This document shows positions 28,725 to 41,800 of a stretch of DNA of 64,000 nucleotides, in pieces. Under the pieces are notes generated by a model. The model had not been told where the DNA came from. It did not search any database and saw nothing but the letters and a program-made list of their open reading frames with translations. Each line of letters opens with the position of its first letter. The stretch's first letter is position 1. Both the position numbers and the translations under genes were made by a program. Source of the DNA: Neelides folsomi (lineage: Eukaryota > Arthropoda > Collembola > Neelipleona > Neelidae); contig JAQGBZ010000158.1 in the NCBI GenBank assembly GCA_034687125.1, positions 62,001 through 126,000 on the forward strand, read 5' to 3'.

Positions 28725-28905
28725 TCGAGTAAAACTGTGCATTGAACACTTTTACTCGAGTAAAACTGTGCATTGAACACTTAATCGAACACACTTTTAC
28801 CTACTACACCGGTGTGGTAGGTAAAAGTTTGTCCAAGTAAAAGTGAGGCGGCCACAGTTTTACTCGAGTAAAAGTGTGACCAAGCGAGTAAAAATGTGGC
28901 CATTA
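28720..28905. repeat. Palindromic (foldback) repeat cluster
   Basis: There are two direct copies of a 30-bp unit (ttttactcgagtaaaactgt plus gcattgaacac) at about 28721–28749 and 28750–28780. A 34-bp near-perfect palindrome lies at 28794–28827, centred on ccgg at 28809–28812 with one mismatched pair. A third palindrome, ttttactcgagtaaaa, lies at 28857–28872. The 16-bp core ttttactcgagtaaaa is itself a perfect palindrome. The cluster can form nested hairpins; no coding potential is seen. Confidence 0.85.
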
Positions 28906-29042
28906 ATTTTTCTGAAAGTCACAACTCTTTGTAAAAAAACAAAATATTTTGGTCAAGGTCTAGGATACTGGTCTAAAAGGTCAATGGTTGTCCATTTTTA
29001 AATAAAATATGATTTACGATAATTTATTTCATTTATTATATG

Positions 29043-29062
29043 TTAGGTTAGGTTAGGTTAGA
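29043..29062. repeat. Interstitial TTAGG telomere-type run
   Basis: Nearly four perfect units of TTAGG (gttaggttaggttaggttag), the arthropod telomere repeat, end exactly where an open coding-like stretch begins. Such short runs can be left by telomerase during repair of a chromosome break. Confidence 0.6.
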
Positions 29063-30309
29063 AAGAGAAAGTCGATATTCCCCATCAAAATTATTTTCTG
29101 AATCTGGATGCTGAGGATGTCGAGAAAAATCAAAAAGAAAGTGAAATCTTGGAATTGCGGGAAAAGATCAAGAAACTCGTTCTTTTTCTCAATGAGAAAG
29201 AACCAGAAATTTTGAATAATAATGGAAATCAAATGAATTATCTTCAACATGAAAAACAATTGAATCTCATTCACGGAAATCTCTTAATCAAAAAGAAAAA
29301 GGCATTCAAAACATTTTCAGACCTCAATGAAGAAGCGAAGAGAATTGCAGTAGAGATTGGAGAAAATACAAAACTTTATTCCGTAAGGAATTGATTATTT
29401 TACGAACAACTCTATTTTATTTGCTGATTCTGATTAATATTATTATACTAGACTATCGACTAGAGACAATGAAATCTTATTTATTTTTAAACTTAACTGT
29501 ACATGTAATGGAAAAGCGTCTCGCCGGGCCTTGTCCTATCCATTGTTTCCAAAGTTCGCGCGTTCTCAAAGAAAAGTAGCTGTCGTTTATTTACAGTTTG
29601 ACCATATCAGTTTTTAGTTTGCTCCATAGTAGATGGATATATTCTACATAGATCGCCGATGTTTAAAGATTTTTATCTTTAATCACATTAAAATGGTTGC
29701 GCATTAATAAAAGAAAGATACTTATATTGCCCTCCCTGTACACACAACATAACCAATTAATTCTATTAATATTTTCTTAATTTTAGGACATTGAAAGTCA
29801 ATTAATTCATCCAACTGAAAATATCTTCAAAGAACTGACTTAAATCATTGAGGTAATGAAAAATGAAAAGGCTGAACGAGAATGCCGAGTTCGTGAGCTG
29901 AGGATTTCGGCACAGGAAAAACTGTGGTCGTTGGGTATTATGGACCTAAATGATTTTGGAATTTTTCCATGCTGATTTATAATGGTAATAAATATTTTAT
30001 AAGTCAAATAATAAACATTAACTTTATCGGTATATAAAGATAAACTTATTTGTACTATTTCGATTTGTAAAATAATAATTAATCACCTATACATTTTCTA
30101 TTAATTTAAAGGCTATCCACACGCGTTATGAAAAGGAGTTTTCAGCAGCTCAAACTCGTCGTGAAGAAATGTGTAAAACAATCACAGAGCTTTCAATTTT
30201 GGCATCAAAACCTGTGGAGATATTTCCGTCTGGACTCCATCCTCAAAGTTTCGATCTTCTTGAAAATGAAATATCGAACTTCAACGCGAACTTGAGGCAT
30301 CTTCTCTGA
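29063..30309 (+). pseudogene. Decayed PRC1/Ase1-like coiled-coil gene fragment
   Basis: Three exon-like open stretches (29063–29392, 29788–29975, 30112–30309) encode charged coiled-coil protein. The second reads IIEVMKNEKAERECRVRELR, then ISAQEKLWSLGI; the third reads TRREEMCKTITELSILASKP and then a SFDLLENEISNFNANLRHL segment. In order and character they resemble the N-terminal dimerisation and spectrin-like part of PRC1 (protein regulator of cytokinesis 1), a microtubule-bundling protein of the anaphase midzone. There is no start codon or microtubule-binding C-terminus, exon 2 has an in-frame TAA after FKELT, and a transposon end sits in the first intron. I call it a dead fragment. The PRC1 assignment is from memory and moderate. 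Confidence 0.5.
29505..29742 (-). mobile_element. Mariner-derived element end (same family as 59973–60538)
   Basis: About 235 bp match 60306–60538 at roughly 80% by eye. The stretch includes the terminal repeat at its right edge, which read inward is tacagggagggcaatataag and then tatctttctttt. The left end is truncated at atggaaaagcg. It lies in an intron-like gap of the PRC1-like fragment. Confidence 0.8.
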
Positions 30310-30759
30310 TCAACCGGAAATAAAGAAAATCTCAAAGATCTTTTTAAATCTCCCAATTCAAAAGATTAAATGCGTATTATTTACTTATAATTTTTCATAT
30401 TTAATATCCCATATATTATTTTAAGCCTATAAGTATTTATTATATAATATATGATATAAGAAATATCTCATTCTCATTAATGTAATACACAAAATGTATT
30501 TATTATTTGTGAAATTAAAGTTTAAGTAATGTTTAAATCAGTATTTATTACATTTTCATGACTTGTGCAAGTTGATCAAATTAAAGCTGTAATAAATTAA
30601 AATTAATGAGTTAAGTATGTAATTTTAACATCAAATATTTAATTGTACCTTAATGACCAAAATATTTTATTTTGTAATAAATGGTATATTTCGAATAAAT
30701 CATATTTCAAGCGAATAATAATTGAATCTTTGTGATACTTTTGAGTATTAGATTGAATG
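30310..30759. other. AT-rich spacer and NDNF 3' UTR
   Basis: This should hold the 3' end of the minus-strand NDNF transcript. TTTATT hexamers (AATAAA on the minus strand) occur near 30438, 30498 and 30544. No gene is seen. Confidence 0.4.
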
Positions 30760-33247
30760 TTAGTCAGGGCAATTGGGAAGGGTGGACACAAGGAGCAAAT
30801 CATAAGAAATAGATTTCCCATTGTGCCTTCGAACGATTAATTGAACCACATAAGTTTTCCCGCTTCCAAGACCGTTGATTTTTTGAATAAGTTTCACGCT
30901 AACAAAAATTAAAAAATAATAGATTTTTCATGATTCAATTAAATGTCAAAATTTAGATTTAATTATTTGTAATTTTAAAATACATTTTTGCATCCTTCTT
31001 GAAATTTCGTTGGAAGCAGAAAGAATTTGAAACATAAGGATCAACCTTTAAACTTCTTTCCACATCACATTGGTTGGGAGATTTAAAATTGAATTTTCCC
31101 TTTCTCGTTTCTTCCTTCAAAAAGACGCAATATTCATTATCTCGCGGGTCGGGTGATGGAAACCATTCAATTGTGACAGAATCGCAGCGTCTAGCTTCTT
31201 TCAATTCAACAATTGAAACATCGCCTGAAAACATATAAATATTGAATAGTTAATTATTAATTAACCCACAATTATTAATTAACAATAAAAATTATTTAAT
31301 TAGTGATTAATTTTTCGAGTTTAATAGTTTATTTGAACTGTTGAATAATTGAATGAACTGTTCGATTTAATTATTAAATTTAATTTACTTGGAAGTCTCG
31401 GAAGTGGAAATCTTTTAACATTTTTACTCAAAAAGATTTCTGCCATCCTTGCAGATGAATTTGCACTTTGGGTGAGATTCAAAAGATATTTCCCTTTGCT
31501 GGGCAACGCCATCCGAACAACTTCCAACGAGTCAAATTCCTGCGATGAATAAGCCAATCGCCGTTCAGCTCCAATCCAATGGTAAAGACGAAACGACAAA
31601 AATCCCCCGCCACATGCCATGACATACAAACTCAGTTCAGAACAAGGCTTTTTTAAATTAAACTTCACGATCTCGCTCTTCGCATCGTTTTCCCCAAGGC
31701 GAACTTTCAACGGCACCGCGTCTTTTAAAACATTGTTGCCTAAATTCTGCGAAAAATTTGCATTCAAAACAAAATTGCAAATTAAAATTAAAATTAAAAA
31801 TTGCAATTAGAATTAAAAATTACAAGTTAAAATTAAAAATTGTAAATTAAAAGAAAATTAAATAATGCAAATGAAATTACTTTTGGTGTTTCATATTTAA
31901 GTGTTGTCCTTAAATAGGGAAAAGTTAAATTGGTCTTTGTGTCTTTAACAAAGACATTAAAATAATAAAGTCTCCCTTGGACCAAATTATTTAAAATGTA
32001 ATGATTCTTTTTCTTCAAACATCCCACAATGATGTCATCGAATGTCCTTCGTCCTCCAATCGTTCCCTCATCGTTCAATATCGTGTAGTAAGGCACGTGC
32101 ATCAAATCCGGCGGCAAAACTCCAAAACGATCTCCAGTGGCTCCACACAGCGAAGCATAGTCGTGGCGGGAATTTACAACGATGCAAAATTCCTTGTGCT
32201 GCGGATCGACCGAACTTCCCTCCCATCTGACCCTCAACCTTTGACCGCTGAGTCGACGGACGGAAATTCTCCGCCCGCGTTCTCCTTCATAAAAATGACT
32301 TTGAACTCCTTTGAAATTCTGCACGTCTTTTCCAGTGGTTCCGAAGAGATGAACATACGAATCGGAATACAAAGACCGAACTTCAACTGAATAAATTCCC
32401 CTTCGGCAAAATTCTTCGCCGTAACTTGCCATTCTTTGTGTGCGGAAATTTTTTAAAATTTCGCCATTTTCAGTTTCATTCCCGCCATCTAAAAAGATAA
32501 TAAAGAGTTAAGAATTGTTAAAGTTAAGGTCTTATTTATTTAAAGTTAACTATTTATTCCATAATGGATTTAAAGACCCTGAGAGGATTTTGGTAATTAG
32601 AAATGTAAATGAACAATTTGAGTCAGACCAAGGGAGAAGAACTTTATATGCCAAGAGAGAATTGCAGTGCAAGGAGTGACGGTGATTGACATCCCGACCC
32701 CGGCTTCATCTGTCAAGAATAAGAACCTGCAAAACAACAGTTTACCTTTAATCATTTCAATCATCTTCACCCTTTACACCCTAATTAACTAATTAACTTC
32801 ATTGGGTAATTAATCATTAATTATTCTACAAATTATCAAATTTCATTTTTACAGTTTATCCCACTTTAAAAGAAACTTTTTAAGTTAATTTCTATGCAAT
32901 AATGAAAAGTTTTAATTGCTAGGCAACAATAAAAGGTTAAAAGTAAATTTCTAAGCAACGATAGAAATTTAAAATATCAATATTTAGCAAAACTATTTAA
33001 AACTAATTTTAAGAATTAAAAATAATATTTAAAATTGCAATTTTCATTTTTCTCACCTCTTTGACGCACCTTGGTTGATGAAGGCGGAAACCTGCCTTTG
33101 GTTTGGCAGAAGTTTGACAGCCGACAGCCCCAATTCTGTTTCTTTGTTGAGAAGGGCAAAGGAAAAGAGGCCGAGATGATTCATGGTCTCAACATCCACC
33201 GAACCGACCGTCCACGACAAGGAAAAAAGAAGGAACAAAATCTTCAT
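30760..33247 (-). CDS. NDNF: NDNF-type secreted fibronectin-III protein
   Basis: Six exons on the minus strand (33247–33057, 32726–32629, 32488–31881, 31746–31389, 31224–30984, 30898–30760) join in consistent phases into about 544 residues, close to the 568 of human NDNF. I chose the ATG at 33247 because it opens a clean signal peptide (MKILFLLFSLSWTVGS). Family landmarks include MSITVTPCTAILSW, the FN3-like segment VRWEGSSVDPQHKEFCIVVN with LVQGRLYYFNVFV, and the second module CDSVTIEWFPSPDPRDNEYC with GLGSGKTYVVQLIVRRHNG, ending in a cysteine-containing tail (TLPNCPD). NDNF (neuron-derived neurotrophic factor; nord in Drosophila) is a secreted glycoprotein acting on neurons, vessels and morphogen signalling. 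Exon 3 has a near-identical partial inverted copy at 24415–24754. Confidence 0.92.
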
Positions 33248-36200
33248 TTTTCCACCTTCACACTTCACATCGTAAACAGATCCAAATATTGACTTACAAC
33301 TTCACACACAAACTTTTCTCTTAAACGCCGCTTACTTTTATTTATCACCTATACAACCTTATTAATAAATCACGCTCCTTATAACAATCCCATATATATA
33401 TCTCATACATACATATACAAATAAAAATAACCTTTTATATAACGTTTATATAATTCTGAAAGTAAAGAACCTATTTAGCTAATAACATTGACCAATTTTG
33501 GTAAAGTTTATTTTTCCAGTCTAGACAATGTTAAATGACCGTGCACAGGAATTCTAAACACTATTTTGAATGTTGGCGCTTCTAATTTCAAAATTTACAC
33601 TTTTTTAAACGGTGTCTTTGTATCATTACTTGACATCAATTTTTTGAAGTTTGCTATTTAAAATTTATGTTTTTAAACATTAATATAAATGTCTTTATAT
33701 AATATTTAAATTTTTGCAAAAATAATATTAAACTTTTAATTATAATTAAAAAGTGCAATTTTTAAAAAAAAGTTAAATAAGATTACTTTCAAAGTTAGTG
33801 ATTTTGTAAGTGAACTGTTGATTTAAGTGAAGTTGACTGAACATCAAAATTGAATTCCATTTTCCTTCGCTCATTTTTTCGCCCCCGAGATTGTTTTTTT
33901 CCCGTATGGTTTTTCCAACGGTAATCGTTTTTATCTTTTTATGGTCGGACAGGAGGCGGGAATTCGTCAATTTGGCCAAACTGGAATCTCATTTGAATTT
34001 AAACAAACAATTTGACTTTTTTCCTCCCTCGATCGCCCCATGGAATATTTATGGGGAATTATGAATGGATTTCTCTATTTGGCTCACAATCACAAAATCC
34101 ACATTGGGTTGAAACTTCACACGCGACCCAAAAGACCCCAAACGACACTTTCAACGTGGGAAGAAGAAATTTTAAAATTTAATTTGTAATTTAATTTAAT
34201 GAACTTCAAAACTTAACACTTTCCCCTTCACAACTTTTTAACATTTAAATCCCCATCTTAACTTTTTAACTTTTTTCATAAATTGAACACACACAGTCTT
34301 CATTTTCTTCATACACTCAATGACTATAATAATACCATAATACTATAATACATTGTACTACTATGTAAAGGTAATAGTATACAGAGTATCCACAAAGTGT
34401 GGTTAAGTTGAACAATATGTATATTTAATCTCTATTTTTAATTAGGAGGGAATTTCCAAGTTTTGTTAAGACAATGTTTGTAAGATGTTCATGTCCCGTG
34501 TGCGTTGAGAATATTGAGAGACTTTTACTGTGGAGATGTTAATTAATGTATGGGAGAAGAAGGGCCGTTGATTAATCTCAACATTCCTCCTCCACCCACC
34601 TCAACATGAGGGAAATTAAAACTCCCACCCTCAAAAATAAATCCACCAGAGCCCTGAACTTTTTTAACAACTTTAATAACACAAAAGATTTTAGAAAAAC
34701 TTTAGCATAGGGTTCATATGATTCAGAAATTGATATGATTCGTAAATTCATATAATTCATAGGAGGAATATAATTCATTAATTGATATGAATCTTTTAAT
34801 GATTAAATAGATTCTTATAAGATTTCTTATCTAATATTACAAATTAAATCAATGAGTCAATTGAAGATTTTTGACACTTGAAATGTCTTGGTTAACTTGA
34901 GATTCTTAAAGGTTTGTGTTTTTTTGAGAAAAGCCATTAAATCAACACTTATAAATACACCGAGGATTTGTTGAGCAATTAATGTTGGATGCATCTTCAC
35001 GAATGGATATAAAATGGAGATAAAAAGATAAATCTTCAAAATTATGACTTACTATTCGGATGAATATATTAACTACCTAATATATATATACCATATACCT
35101 AATGTACCATATATACCATATATCTTACTATAGTATAGTACAGTATGGTACAGTGCACATAATGTGTTTGTAAATATGCACATATAAGTATGAATTTAAT
35201 GATCTTGCATACTTCATATGCCAAGTGTGGTTATTTGCTTATGGTCAAGTTGTGTGCGTTCCGTTGCGTGTAAAGTTAAGTACGCATTATTAAGTTATTA
35301 AATATTACACCTATGATAAAAATCATAATATGAACCTAAGTTGTCTTATATAAGGCTACAAGACTTATTATATATGTATAAATACCTGTACACTTATGTA
35401 TTTGTACATGATGTAATTTGTAGTTATAAAGGTAAAGAAGATGTTTAAAGATTTGAAGAATATTTTTTTGAATGGACAGCATGGGGGAGATTGTAAAGAT
35501 AAGAAACCTTTGGACCTTGTAAGAGATGAAAAGATAAAATGTGATTTAAGAGAAAGACGTCGAAGGAGAATTATGGAGAAATATGGACAGAGGATGAGAC
35601 AAACTCAGACAAACCAAATTCATAAACTCCCACGCCCAAAAAACATTCAAAAGGTCTAATAAGTAAATCACGGTAATCGTTTTACTTAAATTATCCCAAA
35701 TATATCCAAATAATATATGTATACGCCTACTGGGAATTTAATCAAGATGGAATTTATCAAAAAATTGAATTATTAATTATTAAAAATTACATACCGTATA
35801 ATTTTAATATTTTATTATAAATTAAAATTAAAAATTTAGATTTTTAATTTAACTTTTTTTAAATGATTTTTTTTAATTAAAGCGATTTTAGAATTCTGTG
35901 TGGTTTGAGATGAGATTGGTATGTTTTAATTAATTGAGTTTCAATTAATTGGGTAGGAGTATTTAATAATTGGGGTAAATATTTGTAAGATGTGAAGCGT
36001 CATTTTATGATTCGATTCAACTCGCGGTTTGGCGGATTAGTCAAAGTTATGCCCAGAATTCACAAACTAACATAATTTCTCATTCTCGGTGTTTCACTCC
36101 CCTTTATGGAAATCCCTTCTGGGATTTGGTCAACTCAACGTCCATTGAGGCCGCCCGTGGAATTTATATCCAAATTAATTAAACTCATTTGACTTTTGAT

Positions 36201-39200
36201 TGATTTCATTCCAGACCTGGAATTTATCTCACAGTTGATCTGTCAGGAGGCGTAAAGTGAAGATTCATAGAAAGACCAATGAAGTCAACGACTCTCGGAT
36301 GTGTCGTAAAATTCAACCCATTTCCTTAATTTCTTCTTTCTAATCTACGCGATCTTAATACCAGAAAACCCCGAAAACCACGAAAACCCTGAAAACCAAA
36401 AAGCCTGAATTCGGTCTCAACAAACCCCGAACCAGAAAAAAATCTCAATCCGAAATTCCCAATCTAAATGTCCATTGTTAGTAAAATGACAAATGACACA
36501 TTTGTGGAATTTCATTTAAGTAAAGTGGGAAAGTGAAAAGATAAAGATCGCGTTAAATAAAATCAAATCGTCGTTTCCTTTCTGACCATTTTTATCATTT
36601 TTATGCATTTGACCATTTGTGGATTGAAGTTGATGGATTTTGTCTCATTATAAATAAATGGAACCAAATGGAACCAAATGGACTTGATGGAAAATTCCTT
36701 TATGATATTAAATGGCAAATAAATGAATATCGTTATTTTTAATTTAATCATCATTTATTTTTACTTCTTTCACCTTGAGAAATGTACAGAGAAACTCCAG
36801 GTTTTATTATTACGACACATACACACGAAACGACGTCCTCGGTTTACACACACTGAGATAGATCTAACAAATATTTTGATTCCACCTTAATAACTCATTG
36901 TTATTTATCTTACACAACTTACAGGTAATGTGATTAAACTTGTTTTATTGATTATAGTTATTTCTTATAGAGAGAGATTTGAGATATAGAAGGAAAAGTT
37001 TCTTTTCCATTTAGATATCAACACACTCAATTTAATTCTCCCTTTTAGTTTATTTGACCAAATAAACATTTAAACGATTTCAAACTTCCCACCAAAGTTT
37101 AACTCTAAAGTAACTCTAAATCTCGGTCGTGTCTAATTTATTTAAATACGGATAATATTGATAATATTGATCTATTTGATTTTTAATTACATTACATTTT
37201 ATGATTAATAGCAATTAACTAATTATTTATTAACATGTTTAATCAATACAATAAACAGCAATTGAGTTACTGTTTAATGTACGGTAGATGTCCTATGTGC
37301 AATTCAGTGATTAGATAAACTCTCCTCTGCATGAGCACTTTTTAGCTTAACACATACAGTTTTAAGTTTATTCTTCATCTATAGCTTATAATTTAATAGC
37401 AATAATTATAGCTTTAATTAACTAATCAATACTAACTTTAAATATTAAATATTTATTTTAATTATTATGTAATTTACATTTAAAGTTAAAGTTCGTATAC
37501 ATTCTACAAATTCACTTCACCGATAGTTTTACACTTTATGTATTGCATTGCTTTATTTGATTTAATCGCGGGTTTTAAGCACTAACATTTTAATTACAAT
37601 AAATTTAAATTTTATTAACATTTAATATACTTTAACTTATAATATTTAATATAACCTTATAAATATTTAATATATCGTTATAATACTTAAATTAAGTAGT
37701 ATAAATTCTATATTCACATTTAATTTTATATTTAATTCATGTATTTAATTTTCAGTAATTTAATTAAAAAGGAACTAAAATTGTTAACGCTCCCTTAAAT
37801 GCGAGAACGGTTAACATGTAACGTTTGACCATTGGAATGCAACGTTGGAACGCTTGGCATTTGCAGTTTTCTTAATATTTATTGCTTAAGCTTAGAGTCA
37901 GATCAATATGATGAATATTTACAAGTATTAAAGAACTTTTTCCCCAGTGCTCTTCAAACTGCTTGTGTCAGTTTGCGTGTACTTAAATTATTTACTTTTA
38001 CAATTGTAATTAATAAAACATTTAATTACATTTAAATTAATCTCACAATTAAATCACGCATTTCAAGTAATATCAACAATTTCAACAACATTAATTCACA
38101 CTACAAATCTTAAAGGATAAAATTAACTAAATAATTAACTTTATATTGCCTAACTGCTAATTAAACTAATTATCTGCTAATTGTAATTAATAAATCGATA
38201 TTAAAAATTCCTATATAAAATAAATACAAAATAAATCTTCTACTAATTATATCAAATGAGTATTCCATATATTTAATCTCAAAAAATCTTCATTTTGTGT
38301 CTGAAGGTACAAATTGAGAACATTGAAAAATACAACACAAAATCAAACCCCATTTTACTCTAATTGTAATTGAATGTACATAGAGATTTACATTTAAACA
38401 TTATCATTTTTACCTAAATTTTAATTATATTTTAATCATTTGTAGAATATTTCATTTACTACTTTTGTTATTTTCTAATTAATGGATGTGATGATTTCGT
38501 ATACAGCCGTTTCATTGGACTTAAATTTTAATTAAATTAAACCTCAAGTCTTTAAATATTTTTTACATTTTTTATAAAATTAGCATTTAATTTAAATCTT
38601 TTAATTCGTATACTCATGGAAAGTTTTGTTACATTGAGAAATTTCATGCTGTCAATTCATCATTTAATAAAAACCGTTCCTTACATTACGAATTCTCGCG
38701 CCAAGTAAATTTACATTTGAATGTCATTTGGAGCAAAGCGAAGGTTAAACCGAGGGAAAATTGAATAAATGGAAACAAAGGGTTGATAAATCATTTTGTA
38801 TTTCAATCCAAGTTTGCTCTTTTCAAAAATCCAATATTATTATCTCAATATATTCCATCCTCATACCAATGGTATTTTAAATATCACCACTACAATATAC
38901 CATAAATATAAATATATATATAGTATATGATCTTGAATTTACGAAACATGTATGTAAATCCCTTACATTTTGTGGTATTAAATATTAATGATATAGCATA
39001 ATGTTAATATCATTGTATTTATGAAGTTGTATGGGTTGAGTATATATTGAGGTGTGTTGAATAATGCATTGGTGGACGTTGATTCCTGTCTTGGTTGTAT
39101 ATAAGGTATATAATTGATAGTCGGGTAAATTGAAAGCAAATTGTAAATGTTATCTTTTGTCGTCTATCGGGCTAGGGGAATATTAATAAGACCGGGCGGG

Positions 39201-40112
39201 GAGAAGGGGAGATAACACAAGAAGATACGGACCATAATTAAATGGGAGAGACAAGGAAATCATTTTACACTCAAAACCCTCTCGACCCCTTTTCTCCCCC
39301 AAACATACAACAATGCAAATAGACTTAAACTCTGCCATTTAAAGCCGAACCAGAAAATAGTACATTTGAACCTGGAATTAGCGGGAAATCTTAAAATTTT
39401 AAAAACTATGAAAATACTTATTTAACTTGAAATGAGTAACTAACATTAAATGAACTTTAAATAAACATTAAATGAACGTTAAATGTTAGTTACTAATTAT
39501 AAGTTAAAGTAGATCTTTTTAAATCCCTCCATTTGGTTATTGAAGAAGATTTTGTGTTGTGAGGGGATTGGACGACTTTTGGTTTCTTGGTATAATAAAT
39601 GAGGGGCGGTCTTTGTCTCCCCTACTGGATAATGAGAAAGAGGTTCATGGTAATTTTTGACTGACGCTTTCATCCATTCACTTAAAAGACAAATCCATCT
39701 AAACTCCCCTAGAAATTACACATGAGGAAACGGGAGGAAACTCCTGAACAAAAAGATACCCAATATCTCGTATAATTCAAAATGAGCCATAATACTCATG
39801 AGATTTAAAATCCATTTCAAATCCCCCTCCTTTCCACTTCAATTCTTTAATTCTTAATTTTAACCCTTCGTTTAATAAATATTTAAAATTCCCGCTTTTG
39901 TAAATTTCAAATTTTAATTTGGAATATTAATGTCATTATATTAATTTAATATGTATGTATGTGAAAATAATGTACTGACTGAGAATAATTAATTATGATG
40001 AATTGGTAAGGAATTAATTGGCGTGTGGGTTTAAAACAAATAAACTGGCCCTATAAAAATCCCTTAAAAGGATTCACCCCAAAGGAAAAACGAGACAAAT
40101 GGAGGATTTTTC

Positions 40113-40150
40113 TTCCTAAGATTCCTCCTAAGATTCCCCCTAAGATTCCC
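40113..40150. repeat. 12-bp tandem repeat, three copies
   Basis: Three near-identical units of (c)ctaagattccycc in a row. Short and of no evident function. Confidence 0.7.
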
Positions 40151-41639
40151 ATGTTTAAAAAGTATATGGTGGAAAAGTGTTTTCCTTATTTAATCAGTGA
40201 GTTTATTTCATCTCATCCCTTTCCTAATTTGTTGGTTGTGATGAGAAATGGGGCAAAGCGGAGATCGGGGTGGATCGTTAATATTGAGTAATTTGCATAC
40301 ATTGTCCTCCTAATCGACCTCCATTAGTTTCAATGGACCTCCATTCTTTTAAACCTCCACACTCAACGTCACATTTATTCTAAAACATTCCGCCGGACTA
40401 TTTAATGTAATAATCATAATTAATGGAGGGAAACTTGCAATAATTTTATGCAAACTTAAATCCCCAAATAAATCCAGCCTTCTTAACACACAAATCTCTT
40501 TAAATTCACATTACCAATCTGGTCCTAAATTACAAATTTGAATTTAAATATTCTACACATACCCTTATGAATACATTTTAATAAATTAATTAAAAACTGC
40601 CCTGGATTAATTAAAAAATCTTTCAGAAATGGCGTCATCTTCATACCAAAACCAACATTAATTTTAAGTGGGAAATTCAAATTTGTAAAAAATATTGTTT
40701 AATTTAAAATTTTAATACTCAAATTTTGTTAATTTAAAATTTTTAACACTAAAATTTAGTCAATTTTAAATTTAGTTTTAAATTTAAGTATTAAATTGTT
40801 ATTTAATTTCTTGTCTGTTCTTGTCTGTGTTGTCTTGGTTTTAGGTTCGCGATGAGGTCGGTGGTAATTCAAATGGTTAGATTGTAATTAGGTTCAAGAT
40901 TTATGTCCATCCTTTGACTTTTCCCTCTTGGAGGGTGAATTGGGAGGAATGAGGTGCAGTTAGTTTGGTCACGCCCGAAGAGTCCTTCAAACCCTCAAGG
41001 GAATTAAAAAGGATCCTTCCATCTTCAAACTATCAAACTTCCTCCCAACTCCCCGATAATTTACATCTCTACCTAATTTAAGGGAGACAAATCTTTATAC
41101 CATTTACTTAACTAAACACATCTTAATAAATCCCCAACACAAATCTTTAAATCCATTTTAATAATAATCTATGATACATACATCGAATCATTTACAAATG
41201 TATATTATATTATACATTTGTATGATTATTATATTAAATATCATATTAAACATGAGGAAATTAAAGAGGGAAATATTTAACTAAATGTAAGTAAGTTTGT
41301 ATGATTTACATATTAGTTACATATGATATGTATGGTAAATAGTGTACGGGTGATATTTTGAATGAGGGTTATTAAAATAAGAACCTTTGGTATCTTTATT
41401 AGAAAAGGGTTGGTTTTGTGTTGGGGGAGCGCAAGCTCCTAATTTTCTAAGATCAATCAATAGAGTCTCTGGAGAGAATGAGAGACTTAAAGGAGGATCC
41501 GTACATGTGAAATGTCTGGAGTGTGTGTGTGTTTCATCCGGGCGACGGAGAGATTCAACTTATGCAAATGAAGGGACCCAACCCCACAATCCGCCCCTAT
41601 TAAACACAATGTCTCTCCCCAAAATTTTCATACCTCTCT

Positions 41640-41800
41640 CCTATACACGAACTCCGTATACAACTCATACATTTCACATATATATTTCCTATATACATTT
41701 CTCATACAGTTCCCTTATACGTTTCTCATAGATTTCCTTATATATTTCCATACAGTTCCCTTATACATTTCCATATATTTCCATCCATTTCCTATACATG
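41640..41800. repeat. Degenerate pyrimidine-rich repeat
   Basis: About ten loose copies of a 12–16 bp unit around tatacatttcycatac. A similar array occurs at 58125–58350. Both lie on the C-rich right side of a skew-switching island. Confidence 0.55.

Noticed and set aside
35441..35659. Open frame of 72 codons, basic (RERRRRRIMEKYG)
   Set aside because: It is isolated in AT-rich DNA with no splice partner, no recognisable domain and no neighbouring exon; length is within chance.
40025..40291. Open frame of 88 codons with PPKIPPKIP repeats
   Set aside because: The repeats come from a 12-bp tandem repeat; the rest shows no domain and no splice structure.
41640..41800. Possible CRISPR-like array of short repeats
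   Set aside because: Units are degenerate with no constant spacers, and the DNA is eukaryotic.
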